64,000 nt of DNA from Gordionus sp. m RMFG-2023 (taxonomy: Eukaryota > Nematomorpha > Gordioida > Chordodea > Parachordodidae), in the NCBI RefSeq assembly GCF_954871325.1, contig NC_088775.1:62163561-62227560 (forward strand), in the 5' to 3' direction. Positions 25,299 through 37,125 of the stretch are shown here, piece after piece. The stretch's first letter is position 1; every line of letters starts with the position of its first letter. Below the pieces are notes generated by a model, which saw only the letters and a program-made list of their open reading frames with translations, did not search any database and was not told where the DNA came from. The translations under genes were made by a program, and so were the position numbers.

Positions 25299-25914
25299 AT
25301 TCAAATATTTTATATTAATAAAATTATATAATTGCAAGCCTCCCATTTTTATTTCATAAATTTTAATATATATGGCATTAATAAGTATGTTAAATTTTAA
25401 AAAAATTTTGATATATTTTTGTGGAAAATAATTAAATTTGAAGTCCTTGGTACTAATTACCATAATTTTCTTTTTTGAAATTTGATGTAAATATTTTATA
25501 TTTCTAAATTCAAAAAAAATGTGGAACTATAAAGTTAAACTTTCGAAATGTTACCTTTAAAAATAAATAAGTTGTTATGCTTATTTTATGCTAATTTACA
25601 GACAACATGAATGCATATTCAAACATTTTAGTTGCGTTCCTTTTACATTTGTTTTCATTCATTCATTTCTTTCTTATTATTTGTTGAAATTAAATTTTAT
25701 TACATCAACTTTATTTCAGAGATCATTTATTTAACATATAGTTAAATAAATAAGTATAAGAAAAGTAAATATATAAAAATATAATTTTGACAAATGCACA
25801 AATATAGTATGAATATGAAAATATTGTTTCTATATTAAATAGGTGGATATTATTGAATAGGTTATGCTTAGATTTATAAAAAAACACAAATATATTAGTA
25901 AACAAGGGAAAAAT
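25299..25914. other. region upstream of the vWA gene
   Basis: This is where the vWA promoter should lie. The reading frame stays open upstream of the chosen ATG, but the signal-peptide start MDILRIAC is the best initiator. No clear TATA or other site stands out in such AT-rich DNA. Confidence 0.3.
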
Positions 25915-26000
25915 AATAGAATTGAAGTAGAAGAGTATAAAGTTAAACACAAAATGTAATAGAATTGAAGTAGAAGAGTATAAAGTTAAACACAAAATGT
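25915..26000. repeat. perfect 43-bp tandem duplication
   Basis: AATAGAATTGAAGTAGAAGA and the following 23 bases occur twice in a row without a mismatch, which suggests a recent slippage event. Confidence 0.9.
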
Positions 26001-26169
26001 AAATGCTAAAGTCAACAAATAAAACATTTATAGTAGATACGATCTATTTAAGTTAAGAATCTTTACTTATCATTCTATTCAAAGTTAATAATCTTTGGCC
26101 TATCATGCAATTTAAATTTACATAATGCTAATTTATTTTACTTTTTCTATCATATCAGAATTATCGTTT

Positions 26170-27249
26170 TTATTTACAATATCTAAATTTTATTTTAAAT
26201 CTTTTATCTAGGAAAAATGTAATATAAACGACCGTAACGAAGAAAAACAATTCCAGGTTGTATCCCGATTCTACCAAGAAATTTATGTTTAAATTGGTGT
26301 AAGGTCTAATATTTTCCAAATGCTGGCGCATCACCACCGTCAAAAGGCTTGGTATGTGACACACACAGTACAAAACAAAATAAACCAAGCTTAATATGTT
26401 TATCATAACGTCTTTCTTCCAGATATCGCTCAAGGATTTTGCTTTCCTTAATTCGCCCATCGTAACTAATTTTTCTGTAGGTTCCGAGTATGTTCCAGAC
26501 TTTATGGTAACGGGATTGAATATTTTCCAGGTTGAATAATCGCAAATATTTGTACAGCGATATAGTTATGTAAAATCCGAAATATAAAATGAGAAATCCA
26601 GGTATAATGGATAATATAACTTCCTTAAATATATCGTAATAGAATAACCACAAGGGTCCTTTTTTTGTAAAAACACAAAAATAGGAGAATATTGCTTGAT
26701 CTATAAATAGCTTCCCTGTCATCCGGTGTTCTTATAAAAAAATCTTTCAAACTGTATAGATGTGCTGTGTTGATCCCCATCACGCACTTAGTCGTTTCGT
26801 ACCAAAAATATCCAGACCAACACAAGATTATCGAAAATATCCAAAAGGGGAGGGGCAGGTTGCTTATAAATTTTAATTTTTCGTAGGTGGAATGGTAAAA
26901 AGGGTACCTTAGGGACACGTATCTATCTAAGTAATATCAAAAAAGAAAAAATGGTCCCCTTTGAAGATGATTTCATTAAGATCAACTCGTAATGAGATAC
27001 ATAATTTATCCAACTTTTGTTCAGAGTGTAAGGGGAATAAAATTCAACACGAATCTTTTCGATGAGCCAAATCATATAACACATACTGTATAATAGACTG
27101 AATTTTATCATATATTTTAGGCATATATCGTTAAGGAAAATTTTTGGCAGCCGTTTAAGGAATACGTTTCCTAAAGTGTTACCTACGAATCCCAGGATTA
27201 AAAGTATGGGTGCAATCACGAGTTTATATACGTTATCGAAGGTCAACAC
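26170..27249 (-). pseudogene. rhodopsin-class G protein-coupled receptor, likely peptide receptor, with frame breaks
   Basis: All seven membrane segments can be followed in order on the minus strand: TM1 APILLILGFVGNTLGNVFL, TM2 KYMIKFSLLYSMCYMIWL, a TM3 end LDRYVSLRYPF (the DRY motif), TM4 PFWIFSIILCWSGYFW, TM5 ILSIIPGFLILYFGFYITI, TM6 INILSLVYFVLYCVCHIP and TM7 LELFFFVTVVYITFF. The parts lie in three frames, with shifts just before DRY (near 26935), in the second extracellular loop (near 26710) and in the third intracellular loop (near 26420). TM7 lacks NPxxY, and no in-frame ATG precedes TM1. The layout recalls invertebrate FMRFamide or myosuppressin-type receptors, which is a guess. It is either a pseudogene or a gene with homopolymer sequence errors, since long T runs lie near two breaks. 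Confidence 0.7.
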
Positions 27250-27408
27250 AAGCAGTTTTTAAGCAAAACGGAATATCTTTTACAGCGTCTACATGACAGG
27301 ATTTTCACTGGATGCAAACCCCCTTAAAAACCTTTGCCTACCCTCCTAAAAAATTCCTCCGCCTTCGGCAGCAGTGTCTCTTTATTATTATTTTCACCTT
27401 TATAATTA

Positions 27409-27960
27409 CTAGTAGATAGCCCGTTAAAAATGACGGAGAATGAGAATTTTATTCGTTTTTTAAGAAAGATGTTACCTTTTATTTAAAAATCATATCCAAT
27501 TTATATTATTTTTAAACCCCCCTCCCCATTTAGGTCAAGTCCAACCAATGTCATTGAGTCCAACTCCAACCCATTAGGACTAAGAGTGGAAACTATTTTT
27601 GAGTCAAAATATATTTAAATGAGCTTTTACCCAATATCAAAATTATTTGTAAATATATTACTGATTACAAAAGATTAACATTTAACATTAAAAAATTTCA
27701 AGCCAGGTCCAGCTCATAATATTTGGAATTTCCAAGCGTCCAACACCTTATAATTTAAAAAAAAATTTCTCAAGCCTAGCTCAACCCATAATAATTTTGA
27801 AAATTTTTTCCTAGCCCGGCCCATAATAATTTGTAAAAGATATTCCCAAGTCAGGTGCAAGCAAATATTAATCTTGAGGAATATTTTCCAAGCCCAGTCC
27901 AACCCATATTAATTTTCAAAACTTTTTCCCAAACCCGGAGATAGTTAAATTTCTAAATAA
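27409..27960. repeat. MITE end and degenerate minisatellite
   Basis: 27409 starts ACTAGTAGATAGCCCGTTAA, matching the ends of the 24.1-24.5 kb MITE. From 27510 to 27960 an irregular repeat of about 60 bp (CCAAGCCCAGTCCAACCCAT then ATTAATTTT) runs up to the LINE. Open frames in it are repeat artefacts. Confidence 0.6.
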
Positions 27961-27999
27961 TTTATCATCATATGAAGGGGAAATCTCCTGTCATTTGCC

Positions 28000-30450
28000 T
28001 TTACTACCTTGCAAGTTCCTGATCCTGCCAGTAAAAAATCTCTGACACAGCAAATCAAGGATGCTACTATCTACCCCTTACCCATCAATCACTTTTCACA
28101 TCTTTTAAAGGTGATGACACTGATAAAAATAAAAATCACAAAAATGACCTACTCACCAAGGCCAAGCTTATATCTAAAAAGCTGGATAACCTGAATGTTA
28201 AATCCGCCATACGACTGGCAACATCTGACAATAAGCTAGCTCCCTACGATCAAACAACTTATCAAGCTCTTCTCCTAAAACACCACCCACACGATCTTAA
28301 GGACGAAATACCGTCTTACCCCGAAGCTCCTCTAATTAAGTGAGGTTAGAAAGGCTATTCTCTCCTTCAAACGCGATTCTTCACCGGGGGTTGATGGGTT
28401 TCGCCCAATATTCCTACAGGATCTAACCGCACCTTACATCACACAGCAATGCGACGTTTTGGAAAAAATTACTCAACTCATCAACCGTATGCTTGCTGGA
28501 GGCTTACCACCCGCCATTATTCCACTCCTTTATGGAGCTAAACTCATCGCCCTCCACAAACCTAATAAAGATATTCGCCCTATAGCTATTGGAACCACTT
28601 GGCGCCGATTAACCGCAAAGCTAGTAGTGAGCAGAATATTGTTCACAGTATCTAATCACCTGTGCCCTAATCAATTAGGAGTCAACGTAAAAGGGGGATG
28701 CGAGGTATCCTTACACATGACCAGAATGTATCTACAAACAGACCCCAGTGACAATATCCTAATTAAGATAGATTTTTCAAACGCTTTTAACTCTCTAAAA
28801 CGTACAGCGTTTCTTAAACCCATCCTTACCCTTTACCCAGAATACTCGCAATTCATCTTCGATTGTTATGCTAGTCCATCGCATCTTCAATTTGGAGATA
28901 GATTGATTCCTTCTAGTAGTGGAATACAACAAGGTGACTCTCTAGGCTCCTTCTTATTCAGTCTGGGCATTAATAGCCTAATACAAAGCATAAATGACCA
29001 ATGTAAACTAAACCTTTATAACTGGTATATCGACGATGGTATACTAGGCGGCTCACCCAGCGAAGTTATGAAGGCGGTCGAAATAATAAAATCCAGCGAG
29101 AGCAGTTTGGGACTGCAAATCAATCAGGACAAGAGCGAATATTGTCCTCTTGGAATCATCGACCTTAACTATGATCCTATGTTCAATCATACACCATTAA
29201 ACTTCTTAACACATCTCGGATCTCCAGTGGGTAAAGACGAGTCCTTTGTCAAGTTCTTCGCCGACACTCTACTAGAGATATCCCTTATGCGCGGTACACT
29301 ATCTCGCCTCCCAGCCCACCATGCGTTCTTTCTATTAAAGAACTACCTCCTAATCCCAAAAATTCTATATACACTCCGATCGTCACGTATCTTCCAATAC
29401 GACGTCAACCTCGCTGCACACGAGCTAGAGATTAAACACCTTACAGAGGATATACTCAATCTCAAATTCGGAGACCTATCTTGGCTACAAGCTACCTTGC
29501 CAACCAAATCCGGCGGCATTGGCATACGATCGCCTTCCCTACTCTCTGTTAGTGCGTTCATATCCTCTCGCTTGTCCTGCGAGCCCATCATACACGCACT
29601 CACAAAACATCCTGACCCTTTACTTCCCCAGGCAATTGATCTATGGAAATCTCTTTCATTAGTCGATCCTCCCTCATCGACACTGCAGAAGGACTGGGAT
29701 AAGCCTCTAGTTGGCAACTCCGTTGCATACCTTAAATCGAGGAGCCAACCCGAGGACCATTCTCTACTCTTCTCCATTTCCGCAGACAGCGGGTATGAAT
29801 TTCTCGAAGCTTTTCCATCGCGAAACCTTGACCAGCTCCTAAGCAATGATGAGCTACGTCACGCCATCGGTCTAAGATTTAATTGTGATATGGTAATACC
29901 CTATCACTGCATCCTTTGTCAAACGCCGGTCAACTCCAAAGGCCGTCACTCTTTACACTGCAAGCGCTGTAGAGGCAGATTCATTAGACATTCAAAATGC
30001 AATGATACTATTGCCAGGGCCCTAAAATCTGCCGGTATCCCATCAACCCTAGAACCCACTGGACTCTACAATTCTGATGGTAAGCGTCCCGATGGCTCTA
30101 CCATGATCCCTTGGAAGAGGGGGGAATTTCTAACCTGGGATTTCTCATGCATCGATCCCCTTGCCCCTTCCAATATAAATAGAGATGCTCTAGTAGACGC
30201 CGAGACGAATAAACTCGCTAAATATTCGCCATCGCTTCCGGCCAATTACACATTCCTACCACTAATCGCCACGACTCTAACATCGTTCGGCTCTCACGCC
30301 CTTGCCTTCTTTAAAGAGCTGGGGAAACGGATCTCTACTAGGACCGAAGATCCCAACGAGGGTTACTACCTACGCCAAAGATTAGCCCTCAATATAATAA
30401 AATCCAATTACATCAGCTTCATATTCTCAATGACTGATACCCCCTAATTA
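28000..30450 (+). mobile_element. RLE-type LINE retrotransposon, truncated at the 5' side
   Basis: Coding similarity begins near 28010 and runs to the stop at 30447. The 5' part (28110-28350, with LLTKAKLISKKLDNLN and DLKDEIPSYPEAP) is separated by a frame break near 28340 from the long open frame. No zinc-finger DNA-binding N-terminus was recognised and no APE endonuclease precedes the RT. The element is clearly GC-richer than its flanks. After the stop comes plain AT-rich sequence without a clear poly-A tail. Two relatives lie in this window, at 16.45 and 54.65 kb. Confidence 0.85.
28459..30447 (+). CDS. reverse transcriptase plus CCHC and restriction-like endonuclease (LINE protein)
   Basis: A 662-codon open frame; the true frame starts further upstream (VRKAILSFKRDSSPGVDGF precedes it in the same frame after the break). 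RT region: LIALHKPNKDIRPIAIG, then IDFSNAFNSLKR, SSGIQQGDSLGSF and NWYIDDGILGG, with the catalytic YIDD at residues 190-193. Residues 484-501 form C-x2-C-x9-H-x3-C. RHSKCND, K542-R-P-D545 and D561 (LTWDFSC) follow. A CCHC knuckle followed by a PD...D nuclease is the arrangement of the R2/R4/CRE-type LINEs, which cut DNA with a restriction-like endonuclease and often insert site-specifically. The C-terminus (FFKELGKRISTRT, LRQRLALNII) is conserved in related metazoan proteins. The full-length open frame suggests a fairly young or selected copy. Confidence 0.88.
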   Translation: MEKITQLINRMLAGGLPPAIIPLLYGAKLIALHKPNKDIRPIAIGTTWRRLTAKLVVSRILFTVSNHLCPNQLGVNVKGGCEVSLHMTRMYLQTDPSDNILIKIDFSNAFNSLKRTAFLKPILTLYPEYSQFIFDCYASPSHLQFGDRLIPSSSGIQQGDSLGSFLFSLGINSLIQSINDQCKLNLYNWYIDDGILGGSPSEVMKAVEIIKSSESSLGLQINQDKSEYCPLGIIDLNYDPMFNHTPLNFLTHLGSPVGKDESFVKFFADTLLEISLMRGTLSRLPAHHAFFLLKNYLLIPKILYTLRSSRIFQYDVNLAAHELEIKHLTEDILNLKFGDLSWLQATLPTKSGGIGIRSPSLLSVSAFISSRLSCEPIIHALTKHPDPLLPQAIDLWKSLSLVDPPSSTLQKDWDKPLVGNSVAYLKSRSQPEDHSLLFSISADSGYEFLEAFPSRNLDQLLSNDELRHAIGLRFNCDMVIPYHCILCQTPVNSKGRHSLHCKRCRGRFIRHSKCNDTIARALKSAGIPSTLEPTGLYNSDGKRPDGSTMIPWKRGEFLTWDFSCIDPLAPSNINRDALVDAETNKLAKYSPSLPANYTFLPLIATTLTSFGSHALAFFKELGKRISTRTEDPNEGYYLRQRLALNIIKSNYISFIFSMTDTP

Positions 30451-30900
30451 CTTACAATTTATATATAAATTTTATTCATTAATTAATATTGAATTTATGA
30501 TTTTATTTTTATATTTAGTATTACATAAATTACTAATATCTTAAATGTTCTATTATATGATATTCTAACTGATTAATATAATATATTGTATTTAATCATA
30601 TATTTTCAAATATTATATTATTATATTAAAATCTAAAAATTATTATATTGGTTATATTTTGATGTCAATAAAATAAATAATATATTTATTAGTGGGTTAA
30701 CTCCTTTTATCAAAAAATTTGATAAGGGCTATTTATATCGTTATGTTAGGTACAAAAAAATGCTATCTATTTAAATTACATAAATGCCATTCAATACTAA
30801 TGAAACTTATATGCAATTTATTTATATATTTTATAAGAAATTTGTTTTTATTGCCATATAAATTTAGGTAATTTTTTAAATAAATGATGAGGATTAATTA

Positions 30901-33900
30901 TTATTTAGTGTGTCTGATAAAATTAAGAGCAAATCCTTTATGAAATTTTATTTTTAATGGAAAAAGCGACAAAATAAATCTGGGAAGTCGTCTGCAGAGG
31001 AAATAATTAATGTATAATATCATCCCATTTAAGGTTGTAGGTGAAAGTAATGAATTGTGACGGATTACCAAAGCATTGTACAACACCCATTGCGTCCTGA
31101 TAAAGCTGAGGCCTTGGGCTACTGGTAAAAGAAGAACGCAAAATGATATTTCTGCCAAAGTGTCAGTTTTGGTATCCCCCTCTAAAATAGAATCATGAAC
31201 GATCAACTCAACCATAAAACGGTCGTAAGTATTGTTATAAAGGCCATGACAAAACTACCGTATATTTTCCCATTAATAATGTTAATAAAATTGGCCGCAC
31301 TACACATTCACGTTTGAACATCCCTCTAAATATTCATGAAAGTTCCTCAGGAATCGGATAAAGTATTATTTATATTAACTCCTAGTGAGGTGAATGATAG
31401 TGGAATTAATTACTTATATTTGTTAAAAATTAGGCAGAGGTGGCATAGGGATTGTGGTAGTGGTGATAGAAATATCATTTGAAGGCAACTGGGTGAATAT
31501 AAAATAAACATATAGATGTAAAACATTAGATAAAAAACAAAATAAACCTCCAGAGGAGTTCACAGTTCCTTATTATCTTGGCCACCAGTTACTCTAGAAC
31601 AGGTAAGTCGTTTGTTGAATCGCCATCTTTTTCTTTGCTTATCTTTAATAATAGATTCATCATGTTTTGTAAGAATGTGAGGGATTAAGATTGGGTTAAC
31701 CTAGACAAATAAAGAAATCAGCCACAAATATATATAAACCATTGTTGAAATTAAACAAACATTAATATACTGTAAACCTGTAGAGGAGTCAATATTAGAA
31801 GTATATTTCTATTAGTTGGGGGGCTATAATAATAAAAAAAAATTTGGGGGGACTTATCAAGCCTATCATGTTCTTCTAAAGATTTATTTTGCATTTGTTC
31901 ATTATTAATGGCTGATATATCAATATTTGAACAATTATAAAGAGGAAAAGTAAAAACAAAACAATTCTCAAGTTAATTTTATAAGGTAGGATTAAAATAA
32001 AATCCATTCGGAGAGTCCAATTGGCAAATTAAAAAAAAATAAGAACCTTGTGAATAGATATAGAATAATTTAAATAATATAAATACCATAGTATGGATTT
32101 TGTTTTGGAATAAATGTAAAATAATAAAGATAGAAAACCCCGTTTTGTCTTTTTTATTGAGTTATACAAAAAAATTAGTAAGAATAAAAAGGAGGATTGT
32201 TAAAAATATAGGATCCTTAAAAATAAATATAAAATTTTAATTGAATAAAAAAAATATTTTAATAGATATATCGATTTTTTGGATAGATATAAAATCCTAT
32301 ATAAAATTATTTAAAAATAATGTACTTATTTTTTGGTGTGTTATACAAAATAATCAGCATGGAGAATAGAGCAATTGTGGATCTGACAAAAGGCAAACTT
32401 TTAAAAAAGTAGGATCCTTAAAAATTGATATATTAATTTAGTTAAATACTAAAATTAATGTACTTTGGATATTTTTCTGTTAGTTAGACAAAATATTTAT
32501 CAGAGATAAAAGGGCATATTGTGCGGCCCGACAAAATGGATAGCTTTAAAAATACGTAGAATGTTTAAAATAGACATATAAATTTATTTAAATTATAAAA
32601 AATATCATACTAAGTATTGTAAATGGAAAGAAAATAGGGAAATTAAAAGGGAAAGGAAGCTAAAGAGAAAGAAATAGGAAATTAAAATTGAGAAAGGTGA
32701 AGATAATAAAAGAAATTAAAAGGGAAGGAAAAATATAGTTTTTTTAAATTTTTTATCAGGCTGATTTTTCACATATTATTTGAGACTATTGTTAAAATAA
32801 TTAATGTTAGTGACATCTTCAATAATGATATATATGTTGTCGGCATAGCATAGCCAGTCTACATTTTGTAGGTTACTGGTATTTGTGATGAAAATGTGGG
32901 GGTGGCACATCCTTGTTTTATACCACATTTTTGTTTAAAAAAAGGTAGGGTTAATCTTTTGTGTTTTGAAACTATTTTCATAAATATTTATAATAATTTT
33001 GAATGTGTGTAGCTGGAATGGGAAAGTTTAAATTATTGATGTTATACTTTTTGTAAACTAAGGGTGTATGATGATTGTTTGATTTATAAAAATGAGTTTT
33101 TATAAATTAAAAATATTATTTACCCTTATTTTGCTTTTCTTCTCAAAATAAATATGAGCTGAATTAATAATTGAATGATATTTATTTTTTGATATCAACC
33201 CTTGTAAAAACTCATTTTAATAAATAAAAAATAATAATTTACCAGGATAATAGTTGCTTAATCAGCATCTGTACAATCATTAAGAGAGGTTAAGACAGGG
33301 CTTGTTATCTAAAATAAAAACATAAGAATACTTTTAAAAATATTAATGTATTAAACCTGAAGAGGAATTAATATTAGGTTCAACTCTCTAGAAAGAGTGG
33401 GAATATCATCAGAAGCTAAAATTGATGTATTCTAAATGTAAAAAAAATATAAGCATTTATAATTTAATTTACTTGAAAGAATTGAATGATATTTATTTTT
33501 TGATATTAGCCCTTGTAAAAACTTATTTTTTGGAAAATAAGGGTGTATGATTGTTTGATTTGTAAAAACTCATTTTTATAAATAAAAAATATTATTTACC
33601 CTTTCTTCTCAAAATGAATATGGGTTGAATTAATAATTGAATGATATTTAATTTTTGATATCATAAATAAAAATATTATTTACCAGGATTATAGTTGCTT
33701 TTAATTTGAGTCTTGCTTTCTTGGATTTTCTTCTCAAAATATTTCACCTATAAAAAAAGTAAATAAATAATTTTTTTTATAAATTATAAATATTATTTAC
33801 CAGGATATAATAGTTGCTTTTTATTTGAGTCTTGCTTTTATAAAAAATAAATAAATTAATAAAAATAAATAAAACTTAGCGATGACATGACGTAACGATG

Positions 33901-34510
33901 ACATGAGTAGCGATGACATGAGTAGCGATGACATGAGTAGCGATGACATGATGTCACAATGACGTAGTGAGGACATCGGAAAATTATAATATAGATATTG
34001 ATACTCTTTTCAGAGAATTTATAAGGATAACTTAAATTAATCTATCTCTACTACCAACTATCGATATTTTGTAAATATAAAGAATTTATTTTTTAGATAA
34101 TAAATTCAATTAAAACCTCCATTATTTACAATGAATTAATTATTATGGCATTATGAGCTTGCTGATTTGGAAAACAATGTGTATGATTGTTTGCAATATA
34201 TAGATTTGGTCAATAATTGTATTATAATAATTCTATAATAAAAGTATTAATTTTTACAGAAATAAATTGTGTCCTATTTCATCTCAAAATTTAATAGATA
34301 ACCCCCCAAAAAATTTATCCTACCCAGATTAAAGCAGCCTACCACCTCAAAAAAATAGGATGCAAATTGTTCCTGCCCCTCCCATTCATGTAGACGCTGA
34401 TCTTTTATGATGATTATATACGTGCCATTGGGATAAACTTCTTCAGCCATTAAAATCGTGTTCGAAACTGCTAGCCATTGAGAGAACTCGATATTGGAAT
34501 TAGTCTTCAT
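30901..34510 (-). CDS. unrecognised multi-exon host gene with a repeated internal module
   Basis: My exon model is 34510..34346, 33747..33684, 33415..33357, 33308..33275, 31911..31778, 31700..31593 and 31254..30901. Junctions are GT-AG, phases match, and it sums to 918 bp (305 aa). Exon 1 starts MKTNSNIEFSQWLAVS and has GTYIIIIKDQRLHEWEG. Exon 2 is lysine-rich (KYFEKKIQESKTQIK). The pairs LNLILIPLQ-ITSPVLTSLND and NILLILTPLQ-VNPILIPHILT look like a duplicated two-exon module. The last exon carries VELIVHDSILEGDTKTDTLA and RTQWVLYNALVIRHN, then a basic, hydrophobic end. I know no family for it. Exon 6 could instead read on to a stop at 31560, which would leave 30901-31254 as a separate gene. 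Exon 1 could also be internal. The individual exons are more certain than the whole chain. Confidence 0.5.
32770..33025 (-). mobile_element. fragment of a second, different LINE reverse transcriptase
   Basis: The minus strand reads FKIIINIYENSFKTQ, then KCGIKQGCATPTFS, then in another frame WLCYADNIYIIIEDV. These are RT blocks of the type IY....T, G..QGC..SP..F and YADD (here YADN). The fragment is about 250 bp, with at least two frame shifts. It belongs to the APE-type LINE group and not to the RLE type. It lies in an intron of the seven-exon gene. Confidence 0.6.
33030..33845. repeat. segmental duplications within introns and exon edges
   Basis: A block of about 200 bp (TGATATTTATTTTTTGATAT, AAACTCATTTT, CCAGGATAATAGTTGCTT) occurs around 33040-33265 and 33480-33700. 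A shorter third copy is at 33790-33845. Each copy includes the same exon end and donor (CCTG then GTAAAT on the minus strand), so exon material was duplicated with intron material. This fits the repeated protein module seen in the gene model. Confidence 0.7.
33878..33965. repeat. 15-bp tandem repeat
   Basis: Four to five copies of AGTAGCGATGACATG, the outermost ones diverged (GACATGACGTAACGATGAC). It lies in the first intron of the seven-exon gene model. Confidence 0.85.
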
Positions 34511-34664
34511 TGTCTATAGAATTTTATATTTGCTATTAAGAAAAAATCATTATATTTTAATTAATGAAAATTTGTCATTTTAATTAAAAAATCCATAAAA
34601 AATTTTTAAAACATCGTGAAACATTACTAATTCATTTAATAATTTAGATAAAATAAAAAGGATG

Positions 34665-35096
34665 TGTTGTAAATGTTAGATTTAATTTGCATAAAGAATT
34701 CTTTTGGATTTTGTTGTACTTTATATTTAATTTGCATAAAGAATTCTTTTGGATTTATTATTATAACGCGTGATAAAAATATTATATTTGAATAGTTAAG
34801 ATTAGTTATAAGTAGATTGAAAAGAGTATAAAAAGGCCAATTTTTACCATACAAATAGATCTTTTCATAATTATTAACTTTTTGTATTTTATTTTTTAAT
34901 TTTATTTTTTATTAATCTTTTTTATTATTTTTACTTTTATAAATTTGTTAATTTGATAATGTTATAATTTTGAATAAAGAGATAAATTGATTTCATGATT
35001 TCGTGATTCCTAATTATTATTAATTTCTTTTATATATATATATTTCTTTTTATATTTAGGTTTTGATTCACAATGACAAATCGCCTCATTGTGACA
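34665..35096 (+). repeat. 5' LTR
   Basis: 432 bp. It contains a TATA-like TATAAAAAGG near 34829 and an AATAAAG signal near 34972. The block CATAAAGAATTCTTTTGGAT occurs twice in its first 100 bp. Confidence 0.88.
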
Positions 35097-37125
35097 ATGG
35101 TGTTGGAGAGAGGAGGCGACAGGACCATTACAACTTTCAGTCTAATGCCAACCAAACTCCATACAAAAGAAAGAAATTCAAAAGGGAAAAGGGGTTGAAA
35201 AAGAGAAATTATTTTGATAAGATTAGGTTTATGTAGGAATATAAAATCTAAAATTAAAGACAAAGGTAACATTCATAGTAGATTATAATTGTGTTTAGTT
35301 ATTTAAAGGTGATAATTAGGAATTTTATATTTAGAAGTTACTGGTAAACTAAAAACCATTGAAATTTTGAAACTAATAAAGACTAGATATTTTAGATTTT
35401 AGAATTATTATTAATTGATCACTAGAAATAATTATGACAAAGAAAAAGAAACATAAATTGCGAAAGTTAATATTAAACTAATAATTTGCTAAGATTAAAT
35501 AATTAAATAATTCGGTGAATAAGATTAGAATATAACTTTATTGTTAGGAAATAGTTGATTAAATTCTTATTGAAGATTTAGGTTTAACTTTTATTTTAAG
35601 GGCTGCGAGAGATAAAACAGCCTTAAGGATTAATCTGAATGTAGTATATTAGGTTGTAGATTAACCAAAAATCTTCATAAAGAGAAACGGCTTTCGTCAT
35701 TAGAAAATTTATGCCGCAATCGAGCTCAATTAGAGATCGGGTTTTTATTTTTTTTAATCATAAATAAGATTTGAGATCAATTATGCTACATTATTCTAAT
35801 AATAACAGAAAGAAAAACATGCTTTAGAAATATACATATCAGTTTTCAACAACTGTTGTGCGAAAAATTATAATGATTAGAGTTCATAAGTTCTTCAAAG
35901 ACGTGGGGTGAAAACCATAGTGATTAGAGTTAAAGGGTTGTTCATAAACGTTAGTATGAAAACTTTTATGATTAGATGTCATTGATTTCTCAACAACTTA
36001 TGTATGAAAAGAGATTTATATATTTCAGCAGTTTTTTTTTTAAAGACTTGAGTGTCAAAGAGTACATGAGGAAATAATTTTTTTAAAAAGATAGATTTTG
36101 ATATATATTTTAGAATAGGATTTTTAGATATAAATTTAGTATAGACATAGCTGAAAAGAAGATGAGGATCAATAGCTAAAGGATGAGTACAAGTAAATTT
36201 TTCAATGAAAATATGGGTCTAGACTTCATTAAGGGGAGAGGGGTGATAGAATTTGATATATTTATATAATTTATTATAGATATTTTTGCTACGTATTATA
36301 AATTTAAGATTTAGTATAATTTACGCCATTTATTAAAGGCAGAATTAGTTTAGAGGAGATAAATGTAGACATTAGGATAAAGTTGGTATATTTATATATT
36401 TTATTAGTATATTATTTTGGAGAATAAATATAAAAAGTGATAAAATATTTCAGAAGTTATGTAAATAGATTATTTTAGATAGAAGTAGATTAGATGTGAT
36501 TACCTGAAACCTTAAGATAGTCGATATCTCAGCAAAGGCAAACTGTCGTAGAAAACCCGGAAGTCTAAAAGATAGATACGATTACAAGAATTAGAGGTAA
36601 CAACCAATCAATTACAAGAAAAAGTGGAAAACAAGCGAATTGATAGAAAGTAGGGTCAAGACGTTATGCTGCAATCGTTAATCGCTGACCAATAATAGCC
36701 AATTATTACCGAGACTTTAGTCTAAGATACCGAAATCGACCATCATAGGAACAAGAATTCGTGAAAACAATCGTTTATCGCAGACCCCAATTGTTTAAAG
36801 AGCTATCGGGGATTACAAGAGAATGATAGAAGAGATGAAAAAGAAACTGGATGTCATCGATAATCGTTCATCAATCGTGGATAGTGGAAAACAGGCGTGT
36901 ATCAAGTTCGTCAGTGGCCTACAGAGATAAAAAGCTGATCGTTTCACAGGGTGACAAGCGACACAAGATAGAATCCATAAATTTCAAGCGACAATCGGAT
37001 ACAAACGGTCGTTCGAAACTAAGAATCGTTAGAACTTAGAAGACAGCAAAGATTAAGAAGAATAAGTCGAGATCGAAAGAAGATTGATTATTCGCAGAAT
37101 GTTGGGTCTAATTTAAGTAGGGAGG

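Noticed and set aside
25170-25463. A longer N-terminus for the vWA protein starting upstream of 25298
   Set aside because: The frame is open upstream, but only the MDILRIAC start gives a proper signal peptide.
27714-27902. 62-codon minus-strand frame
   Set aside because: It arises from the degenerate 60-bp minisatellite.
29343-29846. 167-codon minus-strand frame
   Set aside because: It is antisense to the LINE reverse transcriptase frame, which has clear motifs on the plus strand.
36851-37039. 62-codon plus-strand frame inside the LTR element
   Set aside because: No recognised domain; treated as part of the fossil element and not as a gene.
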